A DNA stretch of 64,000 bases from Posidonia oceanica (taxonomy: Eukaryota; Streptophyta; Magnoliopsida; Alismatales; Posidoniaceae). Every line of letters begins with the position of its first letter. Positions within the stretch are counted from its first letter, which is position 1. The notes below the pieces were generated by a model. The model was given only the letters and a program-made list of their open reading frames with translations, was not told the origin of the DNA and ran no database searches. The stretch covers positions 30,496,001 through 30,560,000 of the forward strand of contig JAZBRS010000049.1 of the NCBI GenBank assembly GCA_037176725.1. Reading direction: 5' to 3'. The position numbers and the translations under genes are program-made. Below are positions 9,008-20,603 of the stretch, in pieces.

Positions 9008-12000
9008 CTACCCCTCCGGAGAGGGGGACAGTGGCACTGATGTTGCTGTGACCGCTGGTAGCATGCTTGGTTCTGTCAGAAGGAGTGTCTCCGACTCCTG
9101 CACTGCTGCTGTCTGTACTTGGGAAGCTGATGTGGCTGCAAAAGAGTGGGAACTTGCTAGTTCTGCCACAGGGCCTGCTGAGCTGCCTGCTGTTTCTGCC
9201 AGAGGAAGAGCTGAATAGATTGACTGTGTGGCCTCTGCTCTGATCACTGTTTCTGCTGTGCCGGTTGGGACTGCCTCTGTTGTGCCAGACTGCTCCTCAT
9301 CCGAGTAATAGTCCTCAACACACACCCAATCCTCTGTCGGTACCGTGTCTTGATCGTCGGTCGATCCCAGGGTTCCTGCACTGGTAAAGTTAGTGAGGTC
9401 TCTGGGAATGGCTGATTCTGGATTGTTGAGCTGAAAGCGGTGATCTTCGTTGGGCTTGGGTTCGTAGCCGAGGCCTTCAGATTTCCTTCGCTCCACTGCT
9501 ACGATCAGCTCTGCGATCCCCTGGCCGTGACGCCCGAGCGGTGTACCATTTATGTAACCCCACCTGTGACATACATTCTCGACCATTCGAAAGGGGTTGC
9601 TGTGAACGGTCAAGGAGTTGACATGTTCAAGATCAGGAATGAAGTTAACCGGCTCGCACCGATTAACGCGATATAGGGCTTCAGAAGTCTCGGGGTCAAA
9701 CGGGATAGATTGCGAAGACACGGGGGGGACTGCTTCGATCCGCTCCTTCTCAAAGTTCTCCACCATGACGACAATGACATCATCACCGCGACGGTACTTT
9801 ATCATTCGATGGAGGGTCGAAGGAAGGACCTGATGCTTGTGGAGCCAAGGGCGCCCAAGCAGAAGATTGAAGTTCGGCTGCAAGTCGACGACATAGAATT
9901 CTACGTCGAAGACAACCGGGCCAATAGCAAGAGGAATAATCAGGATCCCTAGAACGTCATGGTGAGTGTTGTCAAAGGCTGTCATTCCCTTCACGGCTGG
10001 CGTGATGTCCTTGGCTTTGAATCCGAGCTTGGTTGCAGTACGCAAGGGGCAGACGTTAAGGCCTGACCCATTATCAACCAGTGTTAGGGGAATGCGAAAG
10101 TTTTTGAACTGCACCGTGACGAATAGGGGCTGGTTGTGATTAATCCCCACCGAAGGCAGCTCATCACTCGTAAAAGAGATGACCTGGGGCTCCGCAATCA
10201 ACCCAACCATGCTCTCCAAGGCTGAAGGCTCAATGGACTGGGACACACGGGCAGCCTGGAACACGCGAAGAAAAGCCTCGCGGTGTTCGACAGAGGTGTG
10301 GATCAAGTCCCAGATAGAAATGTCGGCTTTGACCTTCTTAAGCTGGGAGGTCAAGTCTGCCTTAGGTTGGCTCTTTTTGGCAAGGGGAGGGGTAGCTCTG
10401 GCAGGCTCTAAAGGGGTAGTGGCAGGAAGCTGGGTTACTACAGGTTGGGCAGGGATTTGGCTTGCTGCGGGTTGATTTGGAGTTGGATTTGCTATGGGTT
10501 GGCTAGAGAGTGGGGGCATAGCAGGCTTGGGGTGATTTGGCCTAATTGCCTGTGTTGGGGGCCTGTAAACCCTCCCCGATCGCGTTACTTCCGCGCACAT
10601 CTCTGTGGCGTAGCTGTAAGGGACGCGATGGGTGTCCAAGGTCAAGTCAATAACCATTGGAGCACGCACTGCGAGCACAGGAGAGGCTACAGGGGGGCCT
10701 ACAGGATACCGAGGTCTCTCTAGAGGGTATGGTTGTTGGGGTGGGAAGGCTGGGGTAGGTTGAGGTCTGCCTAGAAGGTGTAGCTGAGGTCGCCCTAAGA
10801 GGTGGATGGGGGAACTAGGCTGGGCCCTAGCTAGAAGGTGCACAGGGGATTGAGCCTGGGGAAGCACGGTGGGAGGCGCGAGAGGGCGCTCCGGCCTGGC
10901 ACGCGGTCGGATCATGTGAATTCCCGACTCGGAGCCGGCAACTGCCGCGAGATAGAGACTGACTGGGAAAGGCTCAGAGATGTCAGAGATGAGAGCAGAA
11001 GGGTCTACCACAGAGGTAGCAGGCCCAGAAGGAAAGACAGAATGGATGCCTGAGGTTCCCGCCCCTCCCGGATAAGAGTGCTCCGGTAAGGGTTGGCGGG
11101 TGATGCCAGAATGAGGGGGAACAGCTGAGTGTGCAGATGCATGAGTGTGTGCTTGAGTGGATGCCTCGTGCGTGTCGATCACAATCGTTCCCGATTCGAT
11201 CAAGTCCTGAATAGCGTTCCGCAGGGAGAAGCAATTGTCCGTCGAATGCCCGGCGCTTCGATGGAAATTGCAGAAGAGGTCCGGCCTAAACCAATGCGGC
11301 AGAGGACTTGGTGGTGGACGAACCTCCGAGAACTTCAGGAGCGATGCAACCTTTGGCAAGATGACCGTGAGCGGTTCCACCAGTGGGGCGAATCTCCGCT
11401 TCTCAATGGGTGGCCTTCTTTGCCTCTGGTATGAGCCTTGCTGAACCGGTGCGGCAGGATAGACCGGTCTAGCGGTGGTAGTGATGTGTGGTGTGTGTGG
11501 ATTCCTAGGTGCAGGAGCGTACACCATCTGAGCTGGAGCAGGCCGGGATGGCAAGTGAACAGGCACAGCAGGGGAGTCGATGAATGCAACAGCGGGTTTC
11601 GGCGTGTCCTTCCTCTTTGGGCGGTTGTTGCTGCTGCCACTGTTGTTGTTGGAGGCGCTGCTGTTGGCACTGTTACTGCTGATCACTGCCTGCTTAGCGA
11701 ACGCAGAGAGAGCTGGGAAGTTGCCACTCCGCAAAGAACTCTCCACGCGCGCTCCAGCTCTGATGAGTACCGCAAAAGTAGTGACTGGTTGGATGCTAAG
11801 CAGAGCTCCGAGAGACGGCTGCGCCCCTTTGATAACGATCTCGATAGACTCCTCGTCAGAGGGTCTATCTCGAACCTGAGAGGCAAGGGCGCGCCAGCGG
11901 CCGACGTACTCCCCGAACAGCTGGCCAGAATTCTGCTTGATTGCGATCAAGTCCGCCCTCTTTGGGACCAGATCGAGGTTGAAGGAGTACTGTTCCAGGA

Positions 12001-13282
12001 ACGCCTGACTGAGGTCGTTCCAAGTCTTGATGGCTGACATGTCAAGCGACGTAAACCACTTGAGTGCCGGCCCGGTCAAACTCTTCTGGAACAAGCGGAT
12101 CAGCAACCTCTCGTCAGCCTGAAGCTGAGCGAGATCACCGCAATACGCCTTCAAGTGTGCTACAGGGCAGCCCCTACCATTATACTTCTCGAAGTCCGGG
12201 ATCTTGAACTTCGGAGGGAGTACCGCCTCTGGAAAGCAGCAGAGGTCTCGGAATTGGTAGGTCTGGTGCTCAGTACCCTGCACTAGTCGTAGTGCCTTCT
12301 CCAAGACGTCCATCCGGTTATTGATGGGGTCTGGGATTGCTGCTGTAGGAGAGGGATCAGCAGGGGTAGCGAGCACATACGCCGAATGGGTCGCACCTAA
12401 GTGCTCCTCCGGATCTACCATAGCATCGCCTAGTGGAGCAACGGGATGGCCGGCGTATCCGTGCTGGGGGACTGTGTATGCAGGAGTGTATGCAGGATGC
12501 TGGACCTGGTGCAGAGGAGAAGAGTAGATGCCATGCTGTGCTGTGATAGGGGTAGGATGACGGAGCACCAGTTGCTGTACAGGCGGAGTGCCAGACAGCG
12601 AGCCAGTGAGGTACTGGGCTCCAGCCGGTCCAAAGGACTGACCACCAGAGGGAAGTGGAGCATGCTGTGCTAAGTGTTGTGCAGCAGGAGGCGGTAAACG
12701 AGCCCCCATCGTCGGAACCGTGAGCAGTTGAGACAATGGTCAAGGCGGAGGTGTGGAGGTCGATGCATGGAATGCAGGAACTGGCCTCAGAGGAACCTCA
12801 GGAACGACAGGAATAGAAGAAGGACGAACTGATAGAGCCATGCCCTGCAGTTTCTGGGCGAGCTCCATCAGGTGCTGGTACTGCGCCTCGGGCGTCTCGC
12901 CAATGGGGACGCTGAAGTGCAGTGCCGGCGAAGGCTGAGAAACAAGTGGCACGGACACAGACTGTCCGAGAGGGAAGGATTCTACAGCAAAGGTCGCAGC
13001 GACGGTGGAAGGGATGTCGAAAGCGACGTATCCCTGGGATGGAGGGGGCAGCGGCGTCTCCGAAACGCGAGTAACGGTCGTCAAGATGGACTCGGCGACC
13101 GGATCCGGAGGAAGCGATGCTTGCCACTGTCCTGGGACGTACTGAGAACCTAGAGACGTCAGGGGAGGAAACCCTGGCGTCGGAGGGGGAACAAGGGGGA
13201 CAGAAGGAGCAACCGGAGGGGCCGGAACGGAAACACCCTCCGTGACAGGAGTGAAAAGAGGCTCATTAACGTATTGGGCCAT
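9008..13282 (-). CDS. Gag-protease polyprotein of element A, with G-patch
   Basis: A 1,242-codon open stretch (12736-9008) is preceded in the same frame by about 180 codons from the first true ATG at 13280-13282; one TGA at 12740-12742 separates them. In order: a Pro-rich N-terminus; a retrotransposon gag domain (around 12250-11850, with ALKWFTSLD and FLEQYSFNLDLV); a CCHC-like knuckle FCNFHRSAGHSTDNC (about 11226-11280); a Pro/Gln-rich spacer; the aspartic protease active site VDNGSGLNVCPL (DNG at 10067-10075) and LLLGRPWLHKHQV; then a G-patch, GTPLGRHGQGIAELI (about 9510-9570). Gag packages the RNA and the protease processes the polyprotein. The 3' end is a TAG where Gln is likely, so gag-pro once read on into the linker. 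It is by far the least damaged gag in the window. Confidence 0.88.
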
Positions 13283-14328
13283 TACTGACCTAGATCGCGT
13301 GAGAATAGGGCTGTGACGAGTGTTCAAGCGGTGAGTCCTAAGAGGAGCTATCGTCACAAACGTGGATAGCTCAGAGGGGGAATGGTCGCGAATAAAGTCG
13401 CAAGAGGAGCGTCAACGAGGGTCGGTACTCGAGCTCTGGCAAAGGGAAACTCGCTTTATCGATCACGCTGACACAATAGAAGGAAATTAGGGTTAGAAAC
13501 TAAAAAGATGAATGCAAATGAGTTAGTTAAATGGCATGAATGATATGCATGCTTTCTAGTATGCCCCTTTCACCTAACTAGTGTGTCCTAGTAAGGTAAT
13601 CTACTTCGGGTATCCCTAGGTGTACGGGTCACCGACTCAGGTCAGAAAATTAGGTTCCCTGTCTAACTCCCGGCCCAAAGCTCAGGAAATGACAGGGTGG
13701 TGTGTTGGTGGCCTCTACCCCGCCAGAGCGTGGGTGGTACCCTCTACTAACACCGACACGACCCCCGGACGAGGGGGGGACAGACCGACTGACTCGTGCC
13801 ACGCCCAAAGCGGTGGAACAAGAAGCCGGGACCGTCCTTCGCAGACCAATAGGTGGACTCAGATGAGAAGAATGCATGCCCTATATGATGCTTATGCAAA
13901 TAATTAAAGTCTTTTATCTTGCATATTTTATTAACCCAAGGGGGTGAAGGATTGTTCAGAGTCTCTAGTTGCTCCTAGAAGTTCTTTTTACTTGCGGTTT
14001 TTAGTTAACCATGGGGAGAGCAAACAAGTCTCTACTATCCTAGGCATGGCATGTGCGAAAGGGAAGAAAATCAGTCAAGCATGGCAGGCAGACAATCATA
14101 CAACACAGCAAAAGGCAAGTGCATGGCATGTGCAGGTGTTTGTGAGCATAATGGTGAAGAAAAACATTCATCGAGTCAAAAGGCATGCATGGAAGGCATG
14201 TGCGTGCGTAGTGACATAGCAAAGGTGTAAAAGAAGCATTCAACATTCAAAAAGCATGTATTGTTGCCAAACAAGTATGTAGACATGCAATGTGTGATAA
14301 CTAAAGCAGTAATAAGCAAGTAAGGCAA
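13283..14328 (-). other. 5' leader of element A
   Basis: Non-coding stretch between the truncated 5' LTR and gag. It contains a GC-rich part (13600-13860) and an AT-rich part. I could not identify a convincing primer-binding site beside 14329; a TGGCGGGG word on the minus strand near 13720 is a weak candidate. The small ORFs show no domain. Confidence 0.5.
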
Positions 14329-15347
14329 TGTCTGATTAGGTGTTTTTAGGTCCTTTTTAATGTGTTTTTTTTATTTTCCTTTTAATTAAGTTCTTAGGTT
14401 GTTCTTTCTTATGTTTGTTAAGTTAAGCCTTTTCTTCTTTAATTACTTGCTTTAATGTTTGTTTTTTGATTCTTCTTTTTAGGGTTTGCTTTTTAATTCT
14501 TCTGATGGGATTTTTACTCTTGGTGGGTTTTGATTTCATTTTAGTTTTTTTCTTGATTTTTCAGTGTCTTCTTTTGATTTGTTTTGCATTTTTTAGCTCA
14601 CATGTTTGGTTTTCCTTTTAGCTTGATTTAGTTAAGTTTAGGTTTTTAATTGCTTGTTTAATGTTTTTTAATTGTTTTTCTTAGGGTTCTGATTTGTTTC
14701 TTTTATGTTTTGGGGTTTTACAGATTTTTAGGGGTTTTTATGGATTTTTGCAAGAGAAAGAAAGGGGAAGAGAAGGAGGAAAGAAATGGAAAAAAGAGGG
14801 AGATAAAAGGAAAAGAGATAGGTTGAAGGAAAAGGATTTTTTGAAAATTAGGGAAAGTGTTAAAAATAAAGTAAAAATAGGAATAAGATAGAGGAAGGAT
14901 AGAAGCACAAAGGGGGCCCACAGCCAGACTAGAGAAGGAGCAAGAAGGGGATGAAAAGAGAGATGATAATCAGGAGAGAGAGAGGAGAGAGAAAATGATA
15001 ATCCCGGAGAGAGAAAAGGATAATTTGGGTGAATGGAGGTCTTAAAGGTCTTGGAATGGGATGAAAACTGGTGGGTGGGCAGTCTAAGGTTTGAGGTGTT
15101 GGTTCTGAAGTTTTGGTTTGATTCTGAGAAGGTTTTGGAGGGGTTTTGAGGTGTAGAAAAGGGGAGTTTTGCCTAGGTTTTCTAGGGTTTTTGGGAATGG
15201 TCTAATGTTTGAGATTTTCTAAGTTCTTGGGTAGGTTTGCTAAGTGGGTGTTGGTGGGTTTTCCTATGGATTTTGGTTAGGTTTTGAGTCCAACAATCAC
15301 CAGGAGGACTCCAAGTGGTCCAAGCCTGCCAAGATGGGGTATCAACA
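14329..15347 (-). repeat. 5' LTR of element A (U3-proximal part only)
   Basis: Matches 658-1678 nearly base for base and ends at 15347 in ...TATCAACA, the reverse complement of the LTR start. Similarity stops abruptly at 14329, so this copy lacks the counterpart of bases 1-657. The missing part would include the U5 side, consistent with the absence of a clear primer-binding site next to it. Confidence 0.85.
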
Positions 15348-15734
15348 GTGTGAAAGTAAGTTAGAATCTCAAGTCTAGATTTATATTCCTTCCCCCCCTT
15401 TCGGTGGTTTTTTATCTTGATTGTTATTGTGTTAATATGCGAGAGACCCGATCAATTCTAAGTACACTGGGCTCTACCTCTATGGGGTAGGGACCTAAGT
15501 GTGCTCAGGCTCCCCAAAGATTCTCAGGTGTTGAGCTAGGGGCAGTACCAAAGAAGAGAAATATTTTGTCCTGTTTGTGAGGATCCATAGACAACCCACG
15601 AAGGCAAGCCATACCCAAGCCTTAAGGAACCCTGAGAGTCATGCAGGTTTAAAACACTAATAACAAAGTGAAATCCAAAATCAAAACTTTTAATCACTGT
15701 TTGAAAGTATTTCTGTACAGCTCTCTGTTACAGG

Positions 15735-15795
15735 GTGTTGGACGCTATAATTATCTGCGTCCTACGTTGGATGCAGCCTGGAGTGCGCCCAACAC
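15735..15795. repeat. GCGTCCAA double-hairpin module
   Basis: GTGTTGGACGC, spacer, GCGTCCTACGTTGGATGC, spacer, then GCGCCCAACAC. The half-sites TTGGACGC and GCGTCCAA face each other twice, so the 61-bp module can form two adjacent hairpins. Confidence 0.7.
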
Positions 15796-16264
15796 ATTGT
15801 CTGTTTATTCCTTTTATTGCTTGGTTATTTTGTGGGATTATTGAATGCTACAGGATGAATGTTTGAATAGGGGTTGTAAACAGGTTATTTGAACTTTATT
15901 TTTGAGTCTTTTTCTTTTCTTAGAAGCTTGTATTCAGCTATAAAGAGCTTTTGTAAGTCTTGTTTCCTTTTGTCTACCAAAGTGTAACCATTGTAATATT
16001 TTCCCTTTACTAGTAAAAAGAGACAGAGAAAAGGCAAAAAATCAAAAAAAAAAGAGAAAAATCAGAAAAGGAAAAAGGAAAAAAGAAGCAAAAAGAAAAA
16101 AAAAGATCAAAAAAACAAAGAAAAGACAAAAAAAAGAAAAAAGAAAAAAAAGGAAGTCCTTGTATGGTCTTGTGATCCTCAAGAACACATGATTTTGTTC
16201 ATCAAGAAATATCTCTCAAAGTGGCATTTGGTAGTACAAAGATCAGTTCAGCAAACAACTTGAA

Positions 16265-16326
16265 GTGTTGGACGTTGTAATTCAGAACATCCAACATTGG
16301 ACGCTATCATTGTCAACGTCCTACAC
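16265..16326. repeat. GCGTCCAA double-hairpin module
   Basis: Same plan as the module at 15735: GTGTTGGACG, spacer, ATCCAACATTGGACGC, spacer, AACGTCCTACAC. The outer and inner half-sites are kept and the spacers differ. Confidence 0.7.
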
Positions 16327-16484
16327 TGCCATTTTACTTCAGAGCCAATCGGCACATTAATTGCTTGCCATTTGCCAAAATTGAATCTAAAAATACAAGG
16401 AGTGTGTTCCAGGGAGTTGTGGTAGTCATTTCTGCATAGTCAAGCACTGATTGCATTGGTTAAACCAACCAACAGAAGATAGGG

Positions 16485-16546
16485 GTGTTGGACGCTATCT
16501 ATGATTGCGTCATACATTGGACGCTGGTAGTATCTGCGTTCTACAC
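16485..16546. repeat. GCGTCCAA double-hairpin module
   Basis: GTGTTGGACGC, spacer, GCGTCATACATTGGACGC, spacer, GCGTTCTACAC. It lies about 45 bp upstream of the gag ATG of element B. Confidence 0.7.
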
Positions 16547-16590
16547 TTACTGTAACAGAACTTAAGCAGAAACAAGAAAGGCTGAGCCAA

Positions 16591-18120
16591 ATGTCTGAAT
16601 CCGAAAGCAGCTACTCAGATACAGATAGCATGCCCAAGGGGGAACCCATCATGAGGTTATTCGATCCAACCACTGGAGAAGAACTGGATCCCGACTCGGC
16701 CCAATATCAAGTATTGTGTCGCTTCCTTTACAATGACAACAATCATCACGGTTCGTCAAATCAAGAGGATCTCCATCAAGGTCAACACCTCCCTGGTAAA
16801 AGACTATGAAGGTCTGCTGCAGGCCACATCTCTGAGAATTTGTGCCAAAGACAACACGGAATTGTGCCATCGGATACCCAACACCAGGGGCAGGAAAACG
16901 ACTCACTAAGAGGATTCCGAGAAAGGTGAAATCCTTTGTTCGTTGAGCAGCCACAGCAGCAGCCACATGGCAAAGGAGCCGATCGACTATTCTCCAACCA
17001 ACCAGAGCAAAGTTACCAGGTTCCTTTTCAGCCGGGTATGAATATACAAGGTGACAATCGACAGCCGCATGCCAATCAAGTAGCAAATTCTCAAACTCAT
17101 GGCAGGCTCAGCAATTTAGCAAAAATGAGGAAGGTCTTAAATTCCTTAGGGGTTCAGACACAAGCTCCCCCAACTTTTGACATGGGCAAATTCCCACCAT
17201 TTCAGCTTCCTCCTGGCTTCAAGTATTCAAAGACGCCTAAGTTTGATGGGACCACCAACCCACAAACCCACATCATCCGGTTTCAAATGGAGTCAGCTCC
17301 GTACTTTCATGACTTGGGGTTCATCATCCACCTTTTCTTCTATTCATTGGAAGGCGAACCCATGGATTGATTCCTTACCCTCTCCGGAGACGACCTTAGC
17401 AGCTTCAACAAGATCATGGAGTGCTTCTTGACCAAATATCAACACAAGATCGAGTCAAAGCCGACCTTTCAAAACTTGAGCAGGGAGACCATAAAGCCGG
17501 GTGAAGAATGGGTCACCTTTGCAAATAGATGGCAGGAGATGGCTGCCAAATCAGGCCTGGACATCCCGGAAAGACAAGTTATCCAGACATTGATCGCAAA
17601 TGCTACTGGTCCAATGAAAAGGGGGTTGGCAAATGCCTATTGCCCTTCTGTAACTGCACTCTACGAGGTAGCTGCTTCTGTAAAGGAAAATATGCATGAA
17701 TTTTAGAAGATAGAAGGCGATACTGAGTCCGTTCATCAAGTTGTGAAGCAACAAGATTCTCCTCTTCAAGATTACCGGCAGAATGGCAGCCGCTCTGGAA
17801 AAGATGGCAACGCCAGGGGCAACTACCATCATACAGCTCCACAACAGCAATCCAAGAGACCAAAGTGCACAAGCTATCCTCCTATCCTGGTCTCGCTGAT
17901 GGACATGTTTGCAGAAATGATAGAGGCCCGAGCAATCGACCTCCCGCCCTGAAGACCTGAAGGGGCGAACTGCGACAGAAGCAAATATTGCCAGTACCAC
18001 AGGAGACGTAGGCACAATTTAGAAGACTGCTGGGTCTTTAAGGACATCGTCTATGACCTGGTGGACGCAGACGTCTTCAATTGGGATGTGTTGATAGAGA
18101 GGGCTCGGCAGCGCCATTAA
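16591..18120 (+). pseudogene. Gag of element B
   Basis: One frame runs from ATG at 16591 to TAA at 18118-18120 (509 codons), broken by stops near 16807, 16927, 17368, 17704 and 17950 but by no frameshift. The centre matches the retrotransposon gag family: LPPGFKYSKTPKFDGTTNP, then LFFYSLEGEPMD, then PGEEWVTFANRWQEMA. Near the end is a CCHC-like finger, YCQYHRRRRHNLEDCW. The gag of element D has the same layout (LPPGFKMPKMRKYSGTEDP, LFFKSLEGEALGWF, PDEEFATFASRWRDM), so B and D belong to one gag family, different from that of A and E. The stop in PMD*F stands where D-type gags have Trp. No protease domain follows. Confidence 0.85.
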
Positions 18121-18303
18121 GACTGAAGCCTGCTTCTCAAGAGTCTCTACTGATGGAGGCTACACTAGGGGCATTTCCCCAAAGTGTTGTAAATAGACTT
18201 TTTCTTCCTTGTTTCCGTATTTGTTTCTGCTAAAATATACCTAAATAAAATATCTTTTCCTTCCATAAAATATAAATATAAACAAATGAGAAGAAGATTC
18301 ACC

Positions 18304-18455
18304 ACCCAAGCCTGGGAACTTGAGAACTAAATGGGACAGACCATACTTGGTAGTTGAGGCATATCTGGGAAATGCCTATTTGTTTGGCTAAAGAGGATGG
18401 CACTAGGCTCGAATATCCCTAGAATGTGCTGCACCTCAAAAGGTACTACCCTTGA
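18304..18455 (+). pseudogene. Integrase C-terminal scrap in element B
   Basis: The phrase WDRPYLVVEAYLGNAY, followed by a stretch ending near KRYYP, matches the end of the C integrase at 32290-32428 (PYLVIEAYPGNAYCL, HLKRYYP). All earlier pol sequence is absent, so a deletion joins the region after gag to the end of integrase. Confidence 0.75.
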
Positions 18456-19700
18456 CATGCACACAGAGCCACTAGATAGCCCGTACTTGAGGACCTACTA
18501 TTTCCAAAGCCTAAGTGTCATACCTTGGCCTCACCCCACAAACACTTTGTAGGAGAAGGAAAGGAAATGATCCAATACTGAGATAGAGGCAAAACCATAA
18601 GGGGCCCCCTCCCAGTTCATGAATAAAAAGTCCACACACATCCCTCGAGTCAGACACGTTACCCTAGTACAAATCGAGTAGGTGTCTAAGGCCAAAACCT
18701 AGAAGCACAGAAAAGAGGGGAGTGTACCAAATAAAAGAGTGTCTTAGTTCGTCAAGGAGCGAGTATCCATTGACTGAGCATTCAAACGGGGTGAGACTAC
18801 TTGCCAGAGTACCCAGAAAGAAAACAAAAAAGGGTCAGAAAAGAAGACAGTAAAGAAGCTGTCCATGTGCAAGAAAAGAAAGAGAGTGGAAAAGAAAGCA
18901 GCAAAGAAGCTGTCAAAAAAAAAAACTAGGAAAATACTAAGCGCAATAGGAATCAACCTTGAACTGGGAGGGGTATAGACTTCAAAATCTTCAGCTGACA
19001 TCTTAGGATAGGACATGGACTTTCCTTCCACCCACATCCCGCACCGTATACATTAGAGGCAAGGGGCAGAAGCCTAGGTCTAGGGGCCGTTAGGTGCCAA
19101 AGCAAGCTTGTAGTATCCATGGCTTTGAGATTGCACAAGGGACCAAACTGTCAGGGTTTTCCAACCATGAGGTCTCCTGTTTCCCAACTTCTTGAAAGAT
19201 TCTTCTTCTCCTACAAAAATCCAAAAAAATGATAAAACAAAAAAATCCAAAAAAATGATAAAGTCAAAATTCCAAAAAATGATAAAATCAAAAATCCAAA
19301 AAAATGATAAAGTCAAAAATCCAAAAAAATCATAAAACCAAAAATCCAAAAAAAAAAAAAAAGAGAGAGAAATAAAGTAAGGGTAAAATCTACCCAACCA
19401 ACAACATCACCTCATGAAACTGATAGCAAATCTGACGATGATAAAAAATCTATGGCACTAGCAACTCCACATCGCATTTTGACCACTCCTATTCAGGACG
19501 GTCACTTGGTACTCGCTTGCGAGTCGATACCATCTTCATGTAGACAACAAATTTGAAGCCAGATTTATTATCTTCCATCTAAGTTTATTTCAAACAATAT
19601 ATGTACATATTTATTATTCTTTTCCTTGGACTAGGGGCAAGGGGCATCCTAGATGATCTAATATGATTTTGTTTAAGTTTCTCTACAGAAAACTACTGAT
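18456..19700 (+). other. Post-pol tail of element B, with A-rich tract
   Basis: Non-coding and homologous to the C tail (32429-32546 plus 41782-42840): same CACTGAGCCACT, GGCCCCCTCCCA and AAGAAGCTGTCCA words in the same order. At 19205-19375 is a short-period A-rich array built on AATCCAAAAAAATGATAAA. ORFs read across it on the minus strand are hydrophobic low-complexity artefacts. Confidence 0.65.
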
Positions 19701-19702
19701 AT

Positions 19703-19942
19703 ATGTTGGATGTTGCCAAGCCTTGCGTCATACATTGAACGCAACCCATTCTAGCGTCCAACGTGGCAAAAAAGGAAAAAATAAATAAGAGTTTATTGGA
19801 CGCAATCTATTCTTGCGTCATACATTTGACGCAACCTGTTCTGGCATTCAACGCAGCAAAAAAATATATAAATAAATAAGAGTTGTTGAACGCTATCTAT
19901 TCTAGCGTCCTATGTTAGACGCATAGACAGTTGCGTCCAACG
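19703..19942. repeat. Cluster of three GCGTCCAA hairpin modules 3' of P1
   Basis: Three consecutive double modules (about 19706, 19795, 19886), each pairing TTGGACGC or TTGAACGC half-sites with GCGTCATAC, GCGTCCTAT or GCGTCCAACG. They mark the 3' side of the P1 cassette. Confidence 0.65.
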
Positions 19943-20603
19943 TTTTTCAGCAACTTAAGTTGCTGAATTTTGCTCATAGCCCTCCAAATCCATGGACAAA
20001 TTGCCAAACCAATTTCTACCAGTTCCAGAGGCTTCTACAAGTTGAAATACACGTGTGGGCATTGGTTTCATATTTTTTGGACCTCCGGGCTATCCAGAAG
20101 CACCTGTTGTAGTTTACATTAAGTTATTAACTTGTTAAAGCGCCAATAGTCGCGGAATTCAGAATTAAAGCTCGCAGGTGGAATTTTTCTTCATAACTCT
20201 ATCATTTGCATATTATTACACGTAATTAAGCTTGTTTCAAGTTAAATTGAATTAAAAGCCATTATTTGGAGGTGCTTCTCTGATTATTGGTTATCTTAGT
20301 TCATTTTCAACTTAGAGAAAGGTAAAAAAAAAAAACATTTGACAAGTTTGCTAAGTGTGCAGAAAATCTTTATTATTTATAAATCTGAGTTTTCTACAAT
20401 ATCACCGAGGCATACCCCTGAGGTACAAGTGCTGTCAAGTAAAAAAGAAAAAAGAAAGGAAAAGAGAGCAGTAACAACTAAGTGGCACTCTCCCCCTCGC
20501 CCTTGGGAGCTGAAGGAGGAACCGAAGGAGGAGCCGAAGGAGGAGCTGCAAGGGGCTGTGCCGACTGACGCACTAAGCCACCTGAGGAATCCTGTGACGC
20601 AGC
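19943..20603 (-). other. 3' flank of the P1 cassette, shared with P2
   Basis: This stretch, including ATATTTTTTGGACCTCCGGG, AAAGCTCGCAGGTG and CACCGAGGCATACCCCTGA, recurs at 45237-45721 beside P2 in the same position. It is probably the 3' untranslated and downstream part of the ancestral PMD gene cassette. I see no further ORF that I trust. Confidence 0.6.

Larger units (their letters stand above)
1..15347 (-). mobile_element. Element A: RT-less Ty3/gypsy (Tat-type) retrotransposon with sense PMD ORF
   Basis: Read on the minus strand the order is 5' LTR piece (14329-15347), leader, gag-protease (13282-9008), a linker, integrase core (about 8140-7242), an A-rich spacer, a PMD ORF (5781-4579), four tandem-repeat blocks, polypurine tract, 3' LTR (1678 leftwards). 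The two LTR copies match over about 1,020 bp with only about a dozen differences that I could count, so insertion or conversion was fairly recent. RT, both RNases H and the integrase zinc finger are absent, so the copy is non-autonomous. The left target-site duplication lies outside the window, so the exact left end is unknown. Confidence 0.85.
15348..16590 (+). other. Leader region of element B
   Basis: Non-coding. It has an A/G-rich tract at 16015-16160 and three palindromic GCGTCC modules annotated separately. A short run near 15520-15660 resembles no family that I know. Confidence 0.45.

Noticed and set aside
10179..12037. Many plus-strand ORFs across 9440-13153
   Set aside because: Shadows of the minus-strand gag-protease gene, which has the domain evidence.
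13700..13730. TGGCGGGG on the minus strand as primer-binding site of element A
   Set aside because: It is about 600 bp away from the LTR edge at 14329 and matches no primer type used elsewhere in the window; left only as a weak candidate.
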